Positions 21,485 to 33,559 of a stretch of DNA of 64,000 bases are shown one piece after another (within the stretch, counting starts at the first letter, position 1; every line of letters starts with the position of its first letter). The DNA comes from Hermetia illucens (lineage: Eukaryota > Arthropoda > Insecta > Diptera > Stratiomyidae), in contig NC_051852.1 in the NCBI RefSeq assembly GCF_905115235.1, positions 36,219,199-36,283,198 on the forward strand. The letters run 5' to 3'. Both the position numbers and the translations under genes were made by a program. The notes under the pieces were generated by a model. That model saw only the letters and a list, made by a program, of their open reading frames with translations, was not told the DNA's origin and searched no databases.

Positions 21485-22085
21485 TGTGAGAACCTGTCTG
21501 GACGACTTAATCCCACGGTCTTCTTAAGACACAGATTGATTTTGTGACCACAATCAGAGCCCCGTTGAGACAAGCAATAACGGGACGAGTCTATACTAAG
21601 TGCATGGCTTAGCATTCATACTCGTGGATGCAAGAGATACCTAAATCTTTACCGAACTAAGGAGTACAGCACCCGTCTTGAAATGCAACACCACGCCGAG
21701 GGTCTCTTTTTGCTTGAGCATAACCACAACCAGCATGAAACTCCTCCTAGGAGGCCAATCGCAAACAACCGAACTGTACTCACATACAACCCGAAGTCTG
21801 ACAGTCCAGGGGCTATCCCGGTTCCCATGGCACCAGTATACCCCTGGTAAGGTTTCGTGACCAAATGGCCACTTCAGATGAGTCCCCGTGCAGACTCGGG
21901 TCTGATCGCCTTGATTAGGCCTTTGGAGCATTCGCCTACTGCATCACGGTCGGCAAGCGAAAGTGAGTACAGCGTCTCCTGGTGCCACCACTATGGAGGT
22001 TCTCCTCGGCCACTTGGTTTTGGTTTGGCCGACAGGATTCCTGCCCCGTCTTCCTTACGACCAACTCTGAGACAGAGAGTAAACC
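21485..22085 (+). repeat. Dispersed ~500-bp repeat 'R-600' (plus copy)
   Basis: Alignable on the opposite strand with 49850-50290. Shared blocks include TTTGTGACCACAATCAGAGC, GCTTAGCATTCATAC, GCATAACCACAACCAGCATG and GAGTCCCCGTGCAGACTCGG (diverged at some bases). No coding frame is recognisable. It may be the UTR of a LINE, since R1-type sequence follows directly. Confidence 0.6.
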
Positions 22086-22089
22086 GATT

Positions 22090-24545
22090 TTAATAAGGTT
22101 TTGTTTTATACTGAAAATTTCATCGACGAGGTGGAAAAGTCTTTAGGGGAAGAGGCACAAGTATAGGCTAAAATCAGAAGATTGTGATACAATGTAAAGA
22201 GATCGATGAACTCGCTATCAAGGAGGACAGCCGGGAGGTGCTCGAAAAACAGCTCGAAACACTCGATTTGCAAGAGTTCGCAATCAGGGGACTTAGAAAG
22301 GCATACGCAAACGGTGGCATTAGAACTGCTGGCGGCTGATGAAGTAAAAATAGGTTGGGTCGTTTGCTGATTTAGAGAGTAGGTGTCCCTCAAACACTAC
22401 TTTATATGCCTTGGATTTGACTATATAGTAGCGAAATGCATTGGTGACTGCGATAGGTCCAAAAGGTGCAGAAAATTTGGAGGACAGGGTCAAGAAGTAC
22501 TAAGCTGACCCTGAATACTTTGCAAGGGGAAAGGGGTTCGCAGACAGCAGTAGATAATGATAATCGTTGGCGCAATAATCCATATTGGATCAGGGCATTG
22601 AAATATATTAGAGCACTTCATTCAATATAGTAACGGTACACTACAGGATAGCCTGCACGAGGCAATGGAGTCAGCATTGCTCATTCACAGCTGAGTCGAC
22701 TGGTATCCTTGGATGCAGGGAAGAAATAAGGGTGATACCAATGCGAGCCAGCGTAATACCTACTCTCGCAGACCTTAGAAGAAGGGGGACGAAGTGGCCA
22801 TAATTGGCAAGTCTTGTCGAAACAATAAGAGTTGTGCCTGTGCTACAAATGTAATCGTCATGGCGGCAATATTAGCACTTGAAAATCAAGCCATCCCAGA
22901 AATGATGGAGTGTTGGAAAGTTGGATTCGTCAGGGCAAAAATAGCTGATATTTACATACATAGTTGCTGTGCCCCACTAAGCGTGATTATCATACAACAC
23001 CAGGAAATCATAAGGATGCTAGTTTCGAATGCAAGTAGTCGAAACCTCAAAATTATAGCTGGTTATTTCAGTGCGTGGGTTATGGATTGGAGCAGTCGAA
23101 TTACGAAAACCACGGGCCGTATTTTGCTCTAGGCTTTGGTGCTTCCAAACACAGTTGCGAAGATTTGCCAAAAAGTCAGTTATAATGAACTTCTAGTTTG
23201 GGTGCTATTCCCAATAAAGCCCTTAAATTCGCTGTTAAAACCAGACTCGATTAGTTGAACAGCGTATTTGAAACATGCCTGGTAGAAGGAGTTTTCCACG
23301 CTCGGTGGAAGAGGCAAAAATAAGTTTTGCTTTCGAAGCCCAATAAGCAACCGGAACATTCATTATCGTACCGCCCGATTTGCCTTATAAACACGATAGG
23401 AAATATGCTAGAAAGGGTCATCTGCAATAGACTCATCAGTATCATAGAATATAGGGATAGCCTATTGGAGAGGCTGTTTGATTTTAGTCAGGTAAATTTA
23501 ATGATCGACGCTGTAGACATGGTTTTGAAGCTCGAGGCGCGATAGCCTCCAATAAATATTGCGCCGTGATAACATTAGACGTCAAAAAAATACGTCCAGT
23601 TCAACTGGAACTGGATAAAAGCTCATTGGTTAAAACGGGTGTTCTAAATTATTTGCACAGTACACCATCAAAATTGGAGTACCACAAGGCTCAGTGTTGG
23701 GACATGATGTAGAACGGGGTTCTTGTCTATCCCAAGCCAAAGGAGGGCACGATAATCGGTTTTGCGGATGATCTAGCCATGTTGTAGTTGCGAAACAACC
23801 TGAAGATATGAAAATTTACGATACCGAAACCATTAATGGTATGAAAGCGTATCTGGAGATGCCTCAGTTTGTGGAACAAAAGACTGAGGTAGTTTTGATT
23901 GCGAATCGTAGGAGAAGGAAAACGATTAGTACTGGTGTTGGGGGTTACATCATCACTTCAGAGCCGCTCATCAAATACCTGGTGGTGATGACTGACGTGG
24001 CGATCAAGGGGACACCTGGACTATGCCTGTCAGAAATCGTATCGTTAGCATGGATGACGGATAACATTGCAAATATAGCCGCAAATTACTTGTGGCCGGA
24101 CTGGTTCGTTCTGCCTTGTTATACGGTGCATTGATTTAGTAGCACTATTGTGTGAGAGCAATCGGAGGAAGGTAAATACGACTTACCGCTGAGATACGCT
24201 GTCTGTATATGAGAAGGGGAATGAATCTACCTGAAAAGGATACAAAATACCGAAATACAGCAAGGGGGAGTCGCTTGAAAACTGGCAACAACGGTGTGTC
24301 AAAAGTATCCGTACTAATTCAGGTTGAATGATTCTCCCTTTTGACCGAATGTACTTGCATACCTGAGGACCCTGAGAGCTGGAGCCCTGGAGAACTTTCT
24401 GCAAATCAATATAATATAAACTATCGAAAGTTTCTTGGGGAAATGCTGAAGTGGGAGGCAAACTAGTGCGCGGTGAATTTCGCAATCAAAAGGATACAGG
24501 CGAAACTTGTAGAAGTGGAGCGCGACTTTTTTCAACGCCTCCCTG
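22090..24545 (+). mobile_element. Degenerate R1-clade LINE with gag, EN and RT remains
   Basis: Plus strand, in order: gag 'LDLQEFAIRGLRKAYANGG' (about 22265-22320) and zinc-knuckle remains (about 22455-22490). Endonuclease is at 22794-23132 ('VAIIGKSCRNNKSC', 'RNLKIIAGYFSAW' where GDFNAW is usual, 'SRITKTTGRILL'). RT start is at about 23270-23545 ('PNKQPEHSLSYRPICLINTI', 'MLERVICNRLISIIE'). RT motif B and C region is at about 23670-23890 ('GVPQGSVLG', 'KTEVVLIANRRRR'). Many stops and shifts, so an old copy. Confidence 0.7.
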
Positions 24546-24794
24546 TTTTTCTAATAAGCTGTTTTTTGGCAATATCTTAGTGTCGATTAGTTAGATGACT
24601 AGATATTTCTGCCCATAACAGCTAGTAGGTTAGTATGATTTGTCCAGTAGCGGTGTCAATAGAGAGAGGAGTTCGGAAGCCAGCTAGGATATCAAAAAGG
24701 ATTCGAAGTGAAAAGCCTCTAAAATATGTACTATATTTATTAGTTGTGATTAATACTTTTTACTTAGGCTTGGCAAATTCCACTCTGCTCCCTC
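24546..24794. other. 3' flank of ppk-C
   Basis: Non-coding. A minus-strand AATAAA (TTTATT at 24736-24741) lies about 55 bp beyond the ppk-C stop. Confidence 0.45.
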
Positions 24795-26958
24795 TTATTC
24801 TGCATCTGCATTGCTTATAAAGTAGGCCCCAATTTTCCTCCGAATGATCGATTCTTCTCTATTCATGGAATAAATGCTGGCACATTTTGGCGCGGCCTTT
24901 ACTGTACGTTGTGCCTTTGTTCGTATGTATTTGATAGCTTTCGGCAGAAACAATACCGTGAAGTAACACAGCTCAATAAGTGATAGGAAACTGAACCCCA
25001 AGAATAAACTGTAGATACCACCGCTGTTCGCTGCAAAATTTCGTAGGAATATGAAAGTATGTAGGTTCAAGGCGCATATTTTGTGAAATGTTCGGAAATA
25101 CTTACAAAAGAAATTAAGAAAGCCCAAATAAGCTTCCATTCTGGTTACACGGATTCTCCTTTGATTATGATAAAAGTGGACTACGGCCAACTCATTGACA
25201 TCATACCCGGACTGAAGAATTGCATCCAGTTGAGGATCTTTCGCCAGAAGACGACTGCGCGTTACAGTCACTTTATATTCGATATAATCACAACTGCAAG
25301 GACAGCTATTACACTTGCCGTTCGGATTCAATAAATTATTGACCTCCCTTTCAACTTGATTCGCACAACGAATGTCACTCAATCCGCAAATTAGGGTGTC
25401 ATTTGATCGTCGGGGCAGATAAATTTGGATGCATCCACACTCTCTCTCCATAATGTCTGCAGTACATTCCATTCGACAATTTCCTGACGTATATATTCGG
25501 AAACTCTTCAAAGTTAATTCAGAATTGTAGAGGCACTTTCGATCCTTAATAGGAAGCGAACGAACATTCTTGGCTGTATCCCGATATGAAGGGTTGATTT
25601 GGATTCTTGTCTCATATTTTGTTGGTACAAGAGTTGCTGAATCCGCTATGCGGGGAACTTCAGATGAACCATGGACAAGGATCTTAAAAATTAGAAGTAT
25701 ACTAAGCTGAGGGGGACGAATTTCTACAAACATTATACCTTAAAGCCTGCATTCCGTGAAGAGGAGCAAAAGTATTCATTTAAAGATGCATTCAAGACAA
25801 CAGTAAATCCCATTTTTACGCCTGTACCTGCAGAAGGATTGATTCTTGTAAATGGGAGATAGTTTCAACTGTTGTTTATTAAATTATATAATTGACTGTC
25901 CAGGTTGAAAAGTTTACCATAACTAGCAATGAAAATTCGAGTTTACTACGTAGTTCAACTAACCGAGAACTCTTCTAGGATAAAAATCTTCTGGCAGGTC
26001 TTCCGGGTACCCACTTTCAGTGGAATAATTAATAGGAGTTCGATAATTATAATTTTTTCCTCTATCCAGTATCTTTTCTTTACTGTAATAAAGAAAAATG
26101 AATATCACGTCAGTTTATTTCTTAATCATTTTTTCCATAAACTCCACCTTTCTCCAGTGTAAATGAAATCAGGATGCAAAACATTGAAACTGCAGCAAGC
26201 TCCTTGATCTGTTGCAATTGTTTCGAAGATATTACTGCATTTTTCCAGAACAGAACCATATTGACAAATCAATAGCATTTCATTACATGGTTGAATTGTG
26301 TTTAGTATAAAATCACGATAACCTGACCATTTGGTAGCGTTGGTTGCAACCAGTCTTTCAACTCCTTGCATTTTGCACAAGGTTTCCAGCCGGATGAAAT
26401 CCCATGAATAACTAAGATACATTTTTAATTAATACCTAATTTTATTACGACGTTTTGCACAGATGATTTACCGATCGATTTTCTCCGCAATACTGCGTTT
26501 GGCTTGGTTCAGATTACATATAGTAATGGCCGGGAAAGCGAACGCTGTAATAGAGATCCCTTCAGAACCATCCGTTAAAAGGACTGGAGAATTGCGCCAT
26601 TTAGTATACATCTCCAAGGTATAATATGAGGATAATGCAATTAACAGAATGAAAACAATTAAGTAGAAAAATCTGGGAATATGAAAGGACATGGATTAGA
26701 ATCGCTGAAATAATGTAAAGTATTTTAAAATGGCGTACCGACTAGCCCTTGGGGATTCGGTGGAACAAATATTATCAAGCACTTGAATTGACGTAGTTTT
26801 TAAAAATTTCGTCGAAAATTTCCTTACAGTGTTTTCTAGAGTTGTCTCTTCCACTGAAGATTGTCTGTCATCTATTATTTTAAAATAAGTTCACAATAAA
26901 TTGATATTTGAGATTTCCACTTTAATGAGATATCTTTACCTTTACAGATGGTCCTCAT
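24795..26958 (-). CDS. ppk-C: pickpocket-like DEG/ENaC sodium channel
   Basis: Complete ppk-family channel subunit. Coding exons (5' to 3'): 26958-26940, 26871-26739, 26672-26472, 26411-26148, 26082-25964, 25827-25739, 25682-25106, 25030-24795; GT/AG throughout; 1638 nt, 545 aa. It starts MRTICK. TM1 is about residues 52-72 ('FFYLIVFILLIALSSYYTLE') followed by 'FPAITICNLNQAKRSIAEKI'. The extracellular domain has 'NCRMECTADIMERECGC' and 'CNSCPCSC'. TM2 is about 470-495 with 'GGIYSLFLGFSFLSLIELCY' (G-x-S filter). The tail is basic ('YIRTKAQRTVK'). It lies about 6.4 kb upstream of ppk-B in the same orientation and is that gene's closest relative. Exon 6 to intron 6 is almost identical to ppk-B. 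No breaks seen. Confidence 0.94.
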
Positions 26959-27029
26959 TGTGTGGAAACGACTGTTACCTCACCACAAACGTTTGATACA
27001 AATTGAAACCGCTCTAGCAGTCAATGATT

Positions 27030-27070
27030 CATTACTGAAGTGTTTAACTCCTGGACATTAAAAAAATTTA
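27030..27070 (-). promoter_or_regulatory. Putative core promoter of ppk-C
   Basis: In gene orientation a T/A-rich TAAATTTTTTTAATG (27070-27056) precedes an initiator-like CTTCAGTAATG with A at 27036. The spacing is about 30 bp, and the initiator is shared with ppk-B. Confidence 0.35.
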
Positions 27071-27090
27071 CCCTATCTGTTTCAAACAAG

Positions 27091-27194
27091 CCTAACCCAT
27101 TCATTACACGTATGTCTGCCATTGTTAAACGCAAACAACACGTGTCAACGTGGACGTTTGTTATTATTTGGTCATGAACAAAGTATCTGTAAGA
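27091..27194 (-). promoter_or_regulatory. Conserved ppk upstream module (copy C)
   Basis: Plus-strand reading: AACCCATTCATTACACG (27094-27110), ACACGTGTCAACG with CACGTG at 27139-27144, GGACGTTTGTT (about 27152-27162), and GAACAAAGTATCT (about 27177-27190), the last shared with ppk-B. Same order and orientation relative to the gene as in the other three copies. Confidence 0.65.
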
Positions 27195-27219
27195 ATTCCT
27201 TTAATTTAGACAGTGTAGG

Positions 27220-27640
27220 GATGTGTGTAGGGATATATGCAATATATGATATAAATGTTTATATTGCAGTTTTAGTCATTTAATATTTTAAAAGTAGCAA
27301 TGGCTGCTGTGTATCGATTTCAACCGCAAGTTTTTTTTTAGTTATGGATAAATTCTGGTCGGGCTTCCATGGTAAGTTTACGAGGTCTCTTATTCTTCGG
27401 AGTTCGCCAGTTAAGCCGGACGCATTGCATAGTCGTAAAGCCGGGGACCGTCCTCACTGTACTATGCAAAGTGGTGATACATACACCGGGGGTTTTATGA
27501 CCAAGGGGAAGCTTAATCTCTAATACTCGGACTCTGAATTTCTTGGGCACCGCCGGTTTGAATCAATATCCTTACCCTTGTAGCCGGCTAGCTAGAATAG
27601 ACATTTTTTCCTTATTCCTCGTAGGACCGAGACATTAACT
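27220..27640. other. Unassigned spacer
   Basis: Short frames only; no motif recognised. Confidence 0.35.
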
Positions 27641-28055
27641 GAAATTTTAAAGAACGGACAGCGGCAGAAGGGAAGGCAAGCAATTGTTGCAGATGGTGAC
27701 AAAGCAATAGCCAACGTACAGGCTACATAGCTATTCAGTGATGTAGCCATGAGTCACTTACGGCTAGGGCTGGCGGTTGGCGAATGCGCCAGCGGGAGAG
27801 GTGTACTGGAAGTGTGGGTCAGCCTTAAGCCCCAGTTATCTGAGCTGGTTACTGAGCATCTTCTGGGCACCAAAGCGGAGAGGGGCGTTATGCCCCTCTG
27901 GACCTGAGCTTCAGTGTCCTAATGGTGGTTAAATTCGAGCAGACATGCTGGTCGCAAGTCCAGCAAGTCGTACTTTCTAGCATTTTCAGTAAAACAAACA
28001 TAAACTGCTGAGATCATGGAAAGTCATAAATGAAGTATAGTTGGAGTTATGCCAC
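27640..28055 (+). mobile_element. 5' region of an RTE-like LINE, left of the LTR element
   Basis: GC-richer sequence that runs to the CCAC target site and appears to continue at 33560 after the LTR insertion. The assignment rests on that continuity plus the endonuclease-like protein found at 33790-33985; by itself this part has no diagnostic motif. Confidence 0.35.
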
Positions 28056-28404
28056 TGTGGCGCGGCAGGATTCGCAGCATTTGAAATTTATTTCGAATGT
28101 TGCGAGTGCGAGCGAATAGATGGCGCGGATCTATCCACTTTGCGTAGCACGCCACGGGAGTGGAAGATCGGAGTAAAGTGTGCCATGAGTTTGAAAAAAA
28201 CGAATTAAAAAAATATTCCTGATGTCAATTAAGAAATTTTGTGAAGAGAGTTGAAAAATAGAATTAGAAAGTTTTGTTATAAATAAATAAAATGAAAAGT
28301 TAAAATGTAATAACCAAAATATAAATGTTGTTGAAACTATAAGTTAAATATACTAATTTTGAACAACTAAAAATAATAAAACTAATCCAGTTTTGTCAAC
28401 TTAA
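28056..28404 (+). repeat. Left LTR
   Basis: 349 bp starting TGTGGCGCGGCAGG and ending TTTGTCAACTTAA; identical by eye to 33211-33559. Confidence 0.92.
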
Positions 28405-29348
28405 TTGGTGACCCCGATATGTAAAAAAACGACAAATTATCCGCCATCGCCGCCATTAGTGAAGTTCTATTGACGACAAAATTCGTCCGAGCAACACGGC
28501 AGTAATAGAACTTCCAAACACCGAGAAGTCTATCAAGAACATCAGTAGACCGTACGGCAAGTGATTTTCACGCGTTCGCATCTACAGTTGAGTGTGGAGT
28601 GCCGTTGTAAACATCACGAAAACGTGTCGCATCTCCACATCCCGAGTCGGAGCAGAGGCAAGAAAAAACGCGAGAAAACCTTCTCTACACAGTGTACTGT
28701 GCGACACACGTCGGACCCTCTCCAGAAGTAGATTTTCACGCGACTTCCCGTACGCACGCCCTCCTGCACAACACCTTTCACGCACCGGACTAGTCATCAT
28801 TGTCACAACGATCAACAACAGCAGCAAACGGCTGTCCCCGTCGCCGCCACCGCTGCCGTCCACAGTCGCCGCAACCAGCATCACCGCTATCAGGCAGACA
28901 CCGAAGACCCCGCCACCGTCGCTGCAGCAGAAGCCGCCACCACCGCCGCCGCCTTCACATCAACGCCGTCTTCAACAAACGAACGGCCCCGGCACCGCCA
29001 ACGCCGCAGCTATAACCGACAAACTCGACCAGCACCGCCGTCGAGGAAGTGAAATTATTATTCATTTATATATAATATTTATTTATTTATTCAGTTAAAA
29101 AAAAAAATAGTAATAAAAAAAAAAAAATTGAAAGCGCTGCAAGAGACGGCGTGCAGGTGTTTACCATCGCGAGTCCTCCATTCTTATTGGTGGTGTTTTT
29201 GGTCTGCGCTGGATAGCGTCCGCTTCGTTTTTTCTCGTTTCGTGCGTGCATTTGTGGGTGCGGCCTGCTGTGTCGGTGTAAAGTTCACCGCGTTTCAGTA
29301 TAAACTCACCGCGTTTGCATCTCAATCTCGTACTTTTCGTGAAACAAG
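28405..29348 (+). other. Leader of the LTR element
   Basis: About 940 bp from the primer-binding site to the gag start. It includes a CCG/CAC-rich stretch (28800-29000) encoding a proline-rich open frame (28592-29098) whose reality as a protein is doubtful, and an A-rich stretch near 29095-29130. Confidence 0.6.
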
Positions 29349-30146
29349 ATGTCTTTTGACAATAAAGACACGGCAGGCCCATCGGACCCGCAAGTGACCG
29401 CCCTCGCCGTACGCGTTCCTCCGTTTTGGCGGCGGAACCCCGAACTGTGGTTCGTGCATTTGGAAGCACAGTTCCAAATGTCCGGCATCACATCGGACGC
29501 TACCCGTTTCAACTACGCGGTGGTCGGCCTGGACGAAGAGTCCATACTTCTGGTGTCCGACGTGGTGAAGTCGACATCGTATGTGCAGCTCAAGAGCGAG
29601 TTGATCAGGCGCCTGTCGGCAAGCGAGTCGGCAAAATTAGACCACTTGCTGGCAGGTTTAACCTTAGGTGATCGAACTCCCAGCCAATTGCTTCGTGAAA
29701 TGAGGCAATTGGGTGGGAGTAAGATCGGCGAAGACCTGATCAAGTCGCTCTGGCTGCGTCGGCTCCCGGAGGGCACCCAGGCGATCCTCGCTTGCGTCTC
29801 CGGTTCCTTGGAGGAACTGGCAGCGACGGCCGACCAGGTTCAGGAGGTGTACGTACGCCCAACCTTGGCGGCCGTTCAACCACCGTCGGATGAGGTGGGT
29901 GAATTGAGGCGCGAGATTGCTGCATTAACAGCCAGTATGGCCGAGATGCGGGCGACGTTGGACGCTCAGCGTTCGGGCGCCAGATCGCGAGCACGCTCGC
30001 GGTCTGCCATCCGAAAAGGGCGATCAGGTAGCAGGTCGTCAAGACAGTCCACGGACCCAGGGATTTGCTGGTACCACCGCAGATTCGGGGATAAAGCGAC
30101 AAGATGTACGCTACCGTGTAGATTCTCTCCTACCGCAAAAAACTAG
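29349..30146 (+). CDS. gag of the CsRn1-like LTR element
   Basis: 265-aa capsid/nucleocapsid protein. The N-terminal capsid half includes '[20 protein letters not shown]' and '[12 protein letters not shown]', which match Ty3/gypsy capsids of this group. The C-terminus is basic and serine-rich and ends with '[18 protein letters not shown]', a C-x3-H...C-x3-C (CHCC) finger characteristic of CsRn1-type elements. pol starts shortly after in a different frame; elements of this family are known to link gag and pol by frameshifting or read-through. Confidence 0.9.
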   Translation: MSFDNKDTAGPSDPQVTALAVRVPPFWRRNPELWFVHLEAQFQMSGITSDATRFNYAVVGLDEESILLVSDVVKSTSYVQLKSELIRRLSASESAKLDHLLAGLTLGDRTPSQLLREMRQLGGSKIGEDLIKSLWLRRLPEGTQAILACVSGSLEELAATADQVQEVYVRPTLAAVQPPSDEVGELRREIAALTASMAEMRATLDAQRSGARSRARSRSAIRKGRSGSRSSRQSTDPGICWYHRRFGDKATRCTLPCRFSPTAKN

Positions 30147-30160
30147 GTCCGCGGGGGGTC

Positions 30161-33148
30161 TTGGCGGCGGCCACCCAGAACGCAGCACCACGTCGCCTAA
30201 CTATTTTCGACCCCCTCAGCAGGCGCAACTACCTCGTCGACACGGGTGCGGAGGTTTCGGTTCTTCCCGTACCCCAGCATCATCAACTTTTCCCTCAACC
30301 GCTCAAACTTGCGGCAGCAAATTCCTCCCGCATCAATACTTACGGATATAGGCAAGTGGACGTGAGTCTTGGCTTGCGTAGGACGTTTTCGTGGCGTTTC
30401 ATCCTGGCGGATGTCAGCTTCCCCATACTAGGCGCAGACTTCCTGTGTCACTATGGATTGCTGGTGGACTTGCAAAACAAGTCTCTTATAGATTCCACGA
30501 CCAACCTTAATACGTCGGGACATATGGTATCTCACCCAGGCAATAATCTTTCCGTTCTTTTAGAAGACATTACCGACTCTCGTGTTCGGGCACTTCTCCA
30601 AAAGTTCAGCCAGATTACTACCAACTGTAGTCTCTCCAAACCAGTGAAGCACAATGTGCAGCACCACATTATCACTACTGGTTCCCCGATCTTCTCGAAG
30701 GTGCGTCCTCTTCCTTCTCAGAAACTGGCAATTGCACGGAAAGAGTTTGAACAACTCGTTCAACAGGGTATCTGCAGGCCCTCAAACAGCTGTTGGTCTT
30801 CCCCACTGCATATGGTCCCTAAGCCAAACGGCGAATGGCGCCCATGTGGGGATTACAGAAGGCTAAATGCACAGACTGTTCCTGACCGATATCCAATTCC
30901 ACTCATCCACGACTTTGCGCATCACCTCGCAAATTGCCGCATCTTTTCGACCTTGGACTTAACCAAGGCTTATCACCAAATTCCAGTAGCTCCTGAAGAC
31001 ATTCCAAAGACGGCAATATGCACACCCTTTGGACTCTTCGAGTTCACCCGAATGACTTTCGGATTGTGCAATGCGGCGCAAACCTTTCAAAGGTTCATTC
31101 ACTCAGTCCTGCGAAACCTCGAATTCTGTTTCGTATATTTGGATGATGTTTTGGTCGCTTCTTCCACTGAGTCTGAGCACTTAGCCCATCTCGAGTGCAT
31201 TTTTCAACGTCTCCTTGAGGCCGGTTTAGTCCTAAACGTTGAGAAATGCAAATTCCTTCAACAACAGGTGAGATTCCTCGGCCATTTTATTTCCCCTGAA
31301 GGAATACAGCCCGACCCAGACAAGGTGCAAGCGATAACTAGCTTCCCGCGTCCAAAGACAGTGAGGGAGTTGAGGAGGTTCTTGGGCATGCTAAACTTCT
31401 ACCGTCGTTTCCTGCCCAAGGCCGCCCATTTCCAGTCCATTTTGAACGCGTACTTGTCTGGCCCCAAAACTAAGGACACACGAGAGATCGTGTGGTCTGA
31501 AGAGGCTATCTGCGCGTTTGACAAATCTCGTCAACAACTGGCTGACGCTACACTCTTGGCATTCCCTCTGCAAGATGCACCCCTAGCCGTTTTTGTTGAT
31601 GCCTCTGACATCGCAGTAGGTGCTGCCCTTCACCAAAAGGTGGACCAAGTTTGGCAGCCGTTGAGCTTCTTCTCGAAGCAGTTGAATCCCGCTCAACGGA
31701 ACTACAGCACCTACGATCGCGAACTGCTCGCCGCATACCTGTCCATCAAATACTTCCGTTTCTCCCTAGAAGGCAGGCCATTCACAGTGTTCACGGACCA
31801 TAAGCCTCTCACGTTCGCTTTGAAACAGAAGCCCGACAAAGCGTCCCCTCGTCAGCTTCGACACCTGAGCTTCATAAGCCAGTTTACGTCGGACATCCAG
31901 CACGTGTCCGGGAAGGACAACATTGTTGCTGACGCTTTGTCTCGTGTCTCCGAAGTTAACATCCCCGCCTCACTCGATTTCTCGGCTATTGCCAAGGCGC
32001 AAGTGGATGACGCAGCACTTCAGAGCCTCATGTCCAACTCCAAATACAAATTTCGGGAGTTGCCCATCTTCGGCTCAAACCTCTCGCTCTGCTGCGAAGA
32101 CTCGGAAAAGGGACCTCGGCCATACATTCCGGCCACATTTCGCAAGGAAGTGTTCCACGCAGTTCACGACTTGGCGCACCCCGGCATCAGGACAACAAAC
32201 CGGTTAGTCACCGGAAAATACTTCTGGCCCTCCATGAACAAGGATATTAATTCCTGGGCCAGAGAGTGCATCGCATGCCAAAAGTGTAAAGTCTCCAGGC
32301 ATGTTAGGAAAGAAGTGGGCTCATTCCCCCGCACTACCAAGCGTTTCCACACCATACACCTCGACATAATAGGGCCTTTGCGAGACTCGCACAGTTATAA
32401 GTATTGCCTCACAATCATCGACAGGTTCACGCGGTGGCCTGAGGCAATACCTCTGAAAGACATCACGGCGCAATCATGTGCTGAAGCCCTCTGTCGAGAG
32501 TGGATACCTCGCTTTGGAGTCCCTGCAGTGGTCATCACTGACCAGGGAATGCAATTTGAGTCCACCCTTTTCTCCGAGTTAGGCAAACTCCTTGGTTTTA
32601 AACGCCAGCGGACTACGGCATACCACCCACAATCCAATGGGATGTTGGAACGTTGGCACCGGACGCTGAAAGCCGCCATTATGGCACGCGACGACCCGTC
32701 CTGGACGCAAGTCTTGCCTCTCGTCCTACTCGGCCTTCGTACAACCCGCCGAGAGGAATTTGCTGCCAGCCCCGCGGAGCTGGTTTACGGGGAGAACCCA
32801 AGACTCCCAAGCGATCCGGTCTTCGACAAGAGATCGGGTCTCACGGAGTCGGGGTTGGTGCGTCTGCTGAGGGACAATCTCCGGCGCATCAAGGCGCCAC
32901 CACCCACTCGACACTCGTCCATACCTGCTTGTTCGCCCAAGGAACTGGACACATGCACGCATGTGCTGATCAGAACGGATGCCGTCCGGAAGCCGCTGCA
33001 GCCTCCATATGAGGGCCCGTACCGCGTTCTCGAGCGGGGAGAACATTTCTTCCAGCTCGAGATCGGTGGTCACAAAAAGGCGGTCTCTTTGTCCAGGCTG
33101 AAACCCGCGTGCGCCCCGAAGCAACGTCGTGTCCGCTTTGCAGATTAA
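30161..33148 (+). CDS. pol of the CsRn1-like LTR element
   Basis: 995-codon open frame with the domain order protease, reverse transcriptase, RNase H, integrase. Protease shows '[12 protein letters not shown]' (about residues 25-36). RT shows '[11 protein letters not shown]' and the catalytic '[11 protein letters not shown]'. RNase H shows '[14 protein letters not shown]' and 'FTDHKPL'. Integrase has the HHCC finger ('HDLAHPG' and 'CIACQKC') and the DDE core ('HLDIIGPL', '[10 protein letters not shown]', 'NGMLERWHR'), then a C-terminal GPY/F module ('EGPYRVL'). The stated start is simply where the frame opens (TTG), not a proven initiation codon. It ends 62 bp before the right LTR. Confidence 0.93.
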   Translation: MAAATQNAAPRRLTIFDPLSRRNYLVDTGAEVSVLPVPQHHQLFPQPLKLAAANSSRINTYGYRQVDVSLGLRRTFSWRFILADVSFPILGADFLCHYGLLVDLQNKSLIDSTTNLNTSGHMVSHPGNNLSVLLEDITDSRVRALLQKFSQITTNCSLSKPVKHNVQHHIITTGSPIFSKVRPLPSQKLAIARKEFEQLVQQGICRPSNSCWSSPLHMVPKPNGEWRPCGDYRRLNAQTVPDRYPIPLIHDFAHHLANCRIFSTLDLTKAYHQIPVAPEDIPKTAICTPFGLFEFTRMTFGLCNAAQTFQRFIHSVLRNLEFCFVYLDDVLVASSTESEHLAHLECIFQRLLEAGLVLNVEKCKFLQQQVRFLGHFISPEGIQPDPDKVQAITSFPRPKTVRELRRFLGMLNFYRRFLPKAAHFQSILNAYLSGPKTKDTREIVWSEEAICAFDKSRQQLADATLLAFPLQDAPLAVFVDASDIAVGAALHQKVDQVWQPLSFFSKQLNPAQRNYSTYDRELLAAYLSIKYFRFSLEGRPFTVFTDHKPLTFALKQKPDKASPRQLRHLSFISQFTSDIQHVSGKDNIVADALSRVSEVNIPASLDFSAIAKAQVDDAALQSLMSNSKYKFRELPIFGSNLSLCCEDSEKGPRPYIPATFRKEVFHAVHDLAHPGIRTTNRLVTGKYFWPSMNKDINSWARECIACQKCKVSRHVRKEVGSFPRTTKRFHTIHLDIIGPLRDSHSYKYCLTIIDRFTRWPEAIPLKDITAQSCAEALCREWIPRFGVPAVVITDQGMQFESTLFSELGKLLGFKRQRTTAYHPQSNGMLERWHRTLKAAIMARDDPSWTQVLPLVLLGLRTTRREEFAASPAELVYGENPRLPSDPVFDKRSGLTESGLVRLLRDNLRRIKAPPPTRHSSIPACSPKELDTCTHVLIRTDAVRKPLQPPYEGPYRVLERGEHFFQLEIGGHKKAVSLSRLKPACAPKQRRVRFAD

Positions 33149-33210
33149 CGGCGAACGAAGTTCGGGGATCAGTCGCTGAAACCCCTAGGTTTCATCTGGG
33201 GGCGGAGTGA

Positions 33211-33559
33211 TGTGGCGCGGCAGGATTCGCAGCATTTGAAATTTATTTCGAATGTTGCGAGTGCGAGCGAATAGATGGCGCGGATCTATCCACTTTGCGT
33301 AGCACGCCACGGGAGTGGAAGATCGGAGTAAAGTGTGCCATGAGTTTGAAAAAAACGAATTAAAAAAATATTCCTGATGTCAATTAAGAAATTTTGTGAA
33401 GAGAGTTGAAAAATAGAATTAGAAAGTTTTGTTATAAATAAATAAAATGAAAAGTTAAAATGTAATAACCAAAATATAAATGTTGTTGAAACTATAAGTT
33501 AAATATACTAATTTTGAACAACTAAAAATAATAAAACTAATCCAGTTTTGTCAACTTAA
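33211..33559 (+). repeat. Right LTR
   Basis: 349 bp, same as 28056-28404; preceded by a purine tract, followed by the CCAC duplication. Confidence 0.92.

Larger units (their letters stand above)
28056..33559 (+). mobile_element. Whole-looking Ty3/gypsy LTR retrotransposon, CsRn1-like
   Basis: Two 349-bp LTRs, identical as far as I can read, enclose a long leader, gag and pol. A 4-bp target duplication (CCAC, 28052-28055 and 33560-33563) flanks it. The primer-binding site just inside the left LTR reads TTGGTGACCCCGATATG, which fits tRNA-Trp, as described for the CsRn1 clade. A purine tract (GGGGGCGGAGTGA) ends at the right LTR. The Gag zinc finger is the CHCC type typical of that clade. There is no envelope gene. 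Both reading frames look open, and identical LTRs mean a very young insertion. It sits in an older LINE in the ppk-C to ppk-D interval. Confidence 0.93.

Noticed and set aside
24795-25733. A 312-codon uninterrupted minus-strand frame as a single exon of ppk-C
   Set aside because: It reads through introns 6 and 7; removing GT/AG introns that match the paralogues restores the family sequence, while the read-through adds foreign residues.
28592-29098. Proline-rich 168-codon host gene
   Set aside because: It lies wholly in the leader of the LTR element, its composition follows from CCG/CAC-rich sequence, and no splice or family evidence supports it.
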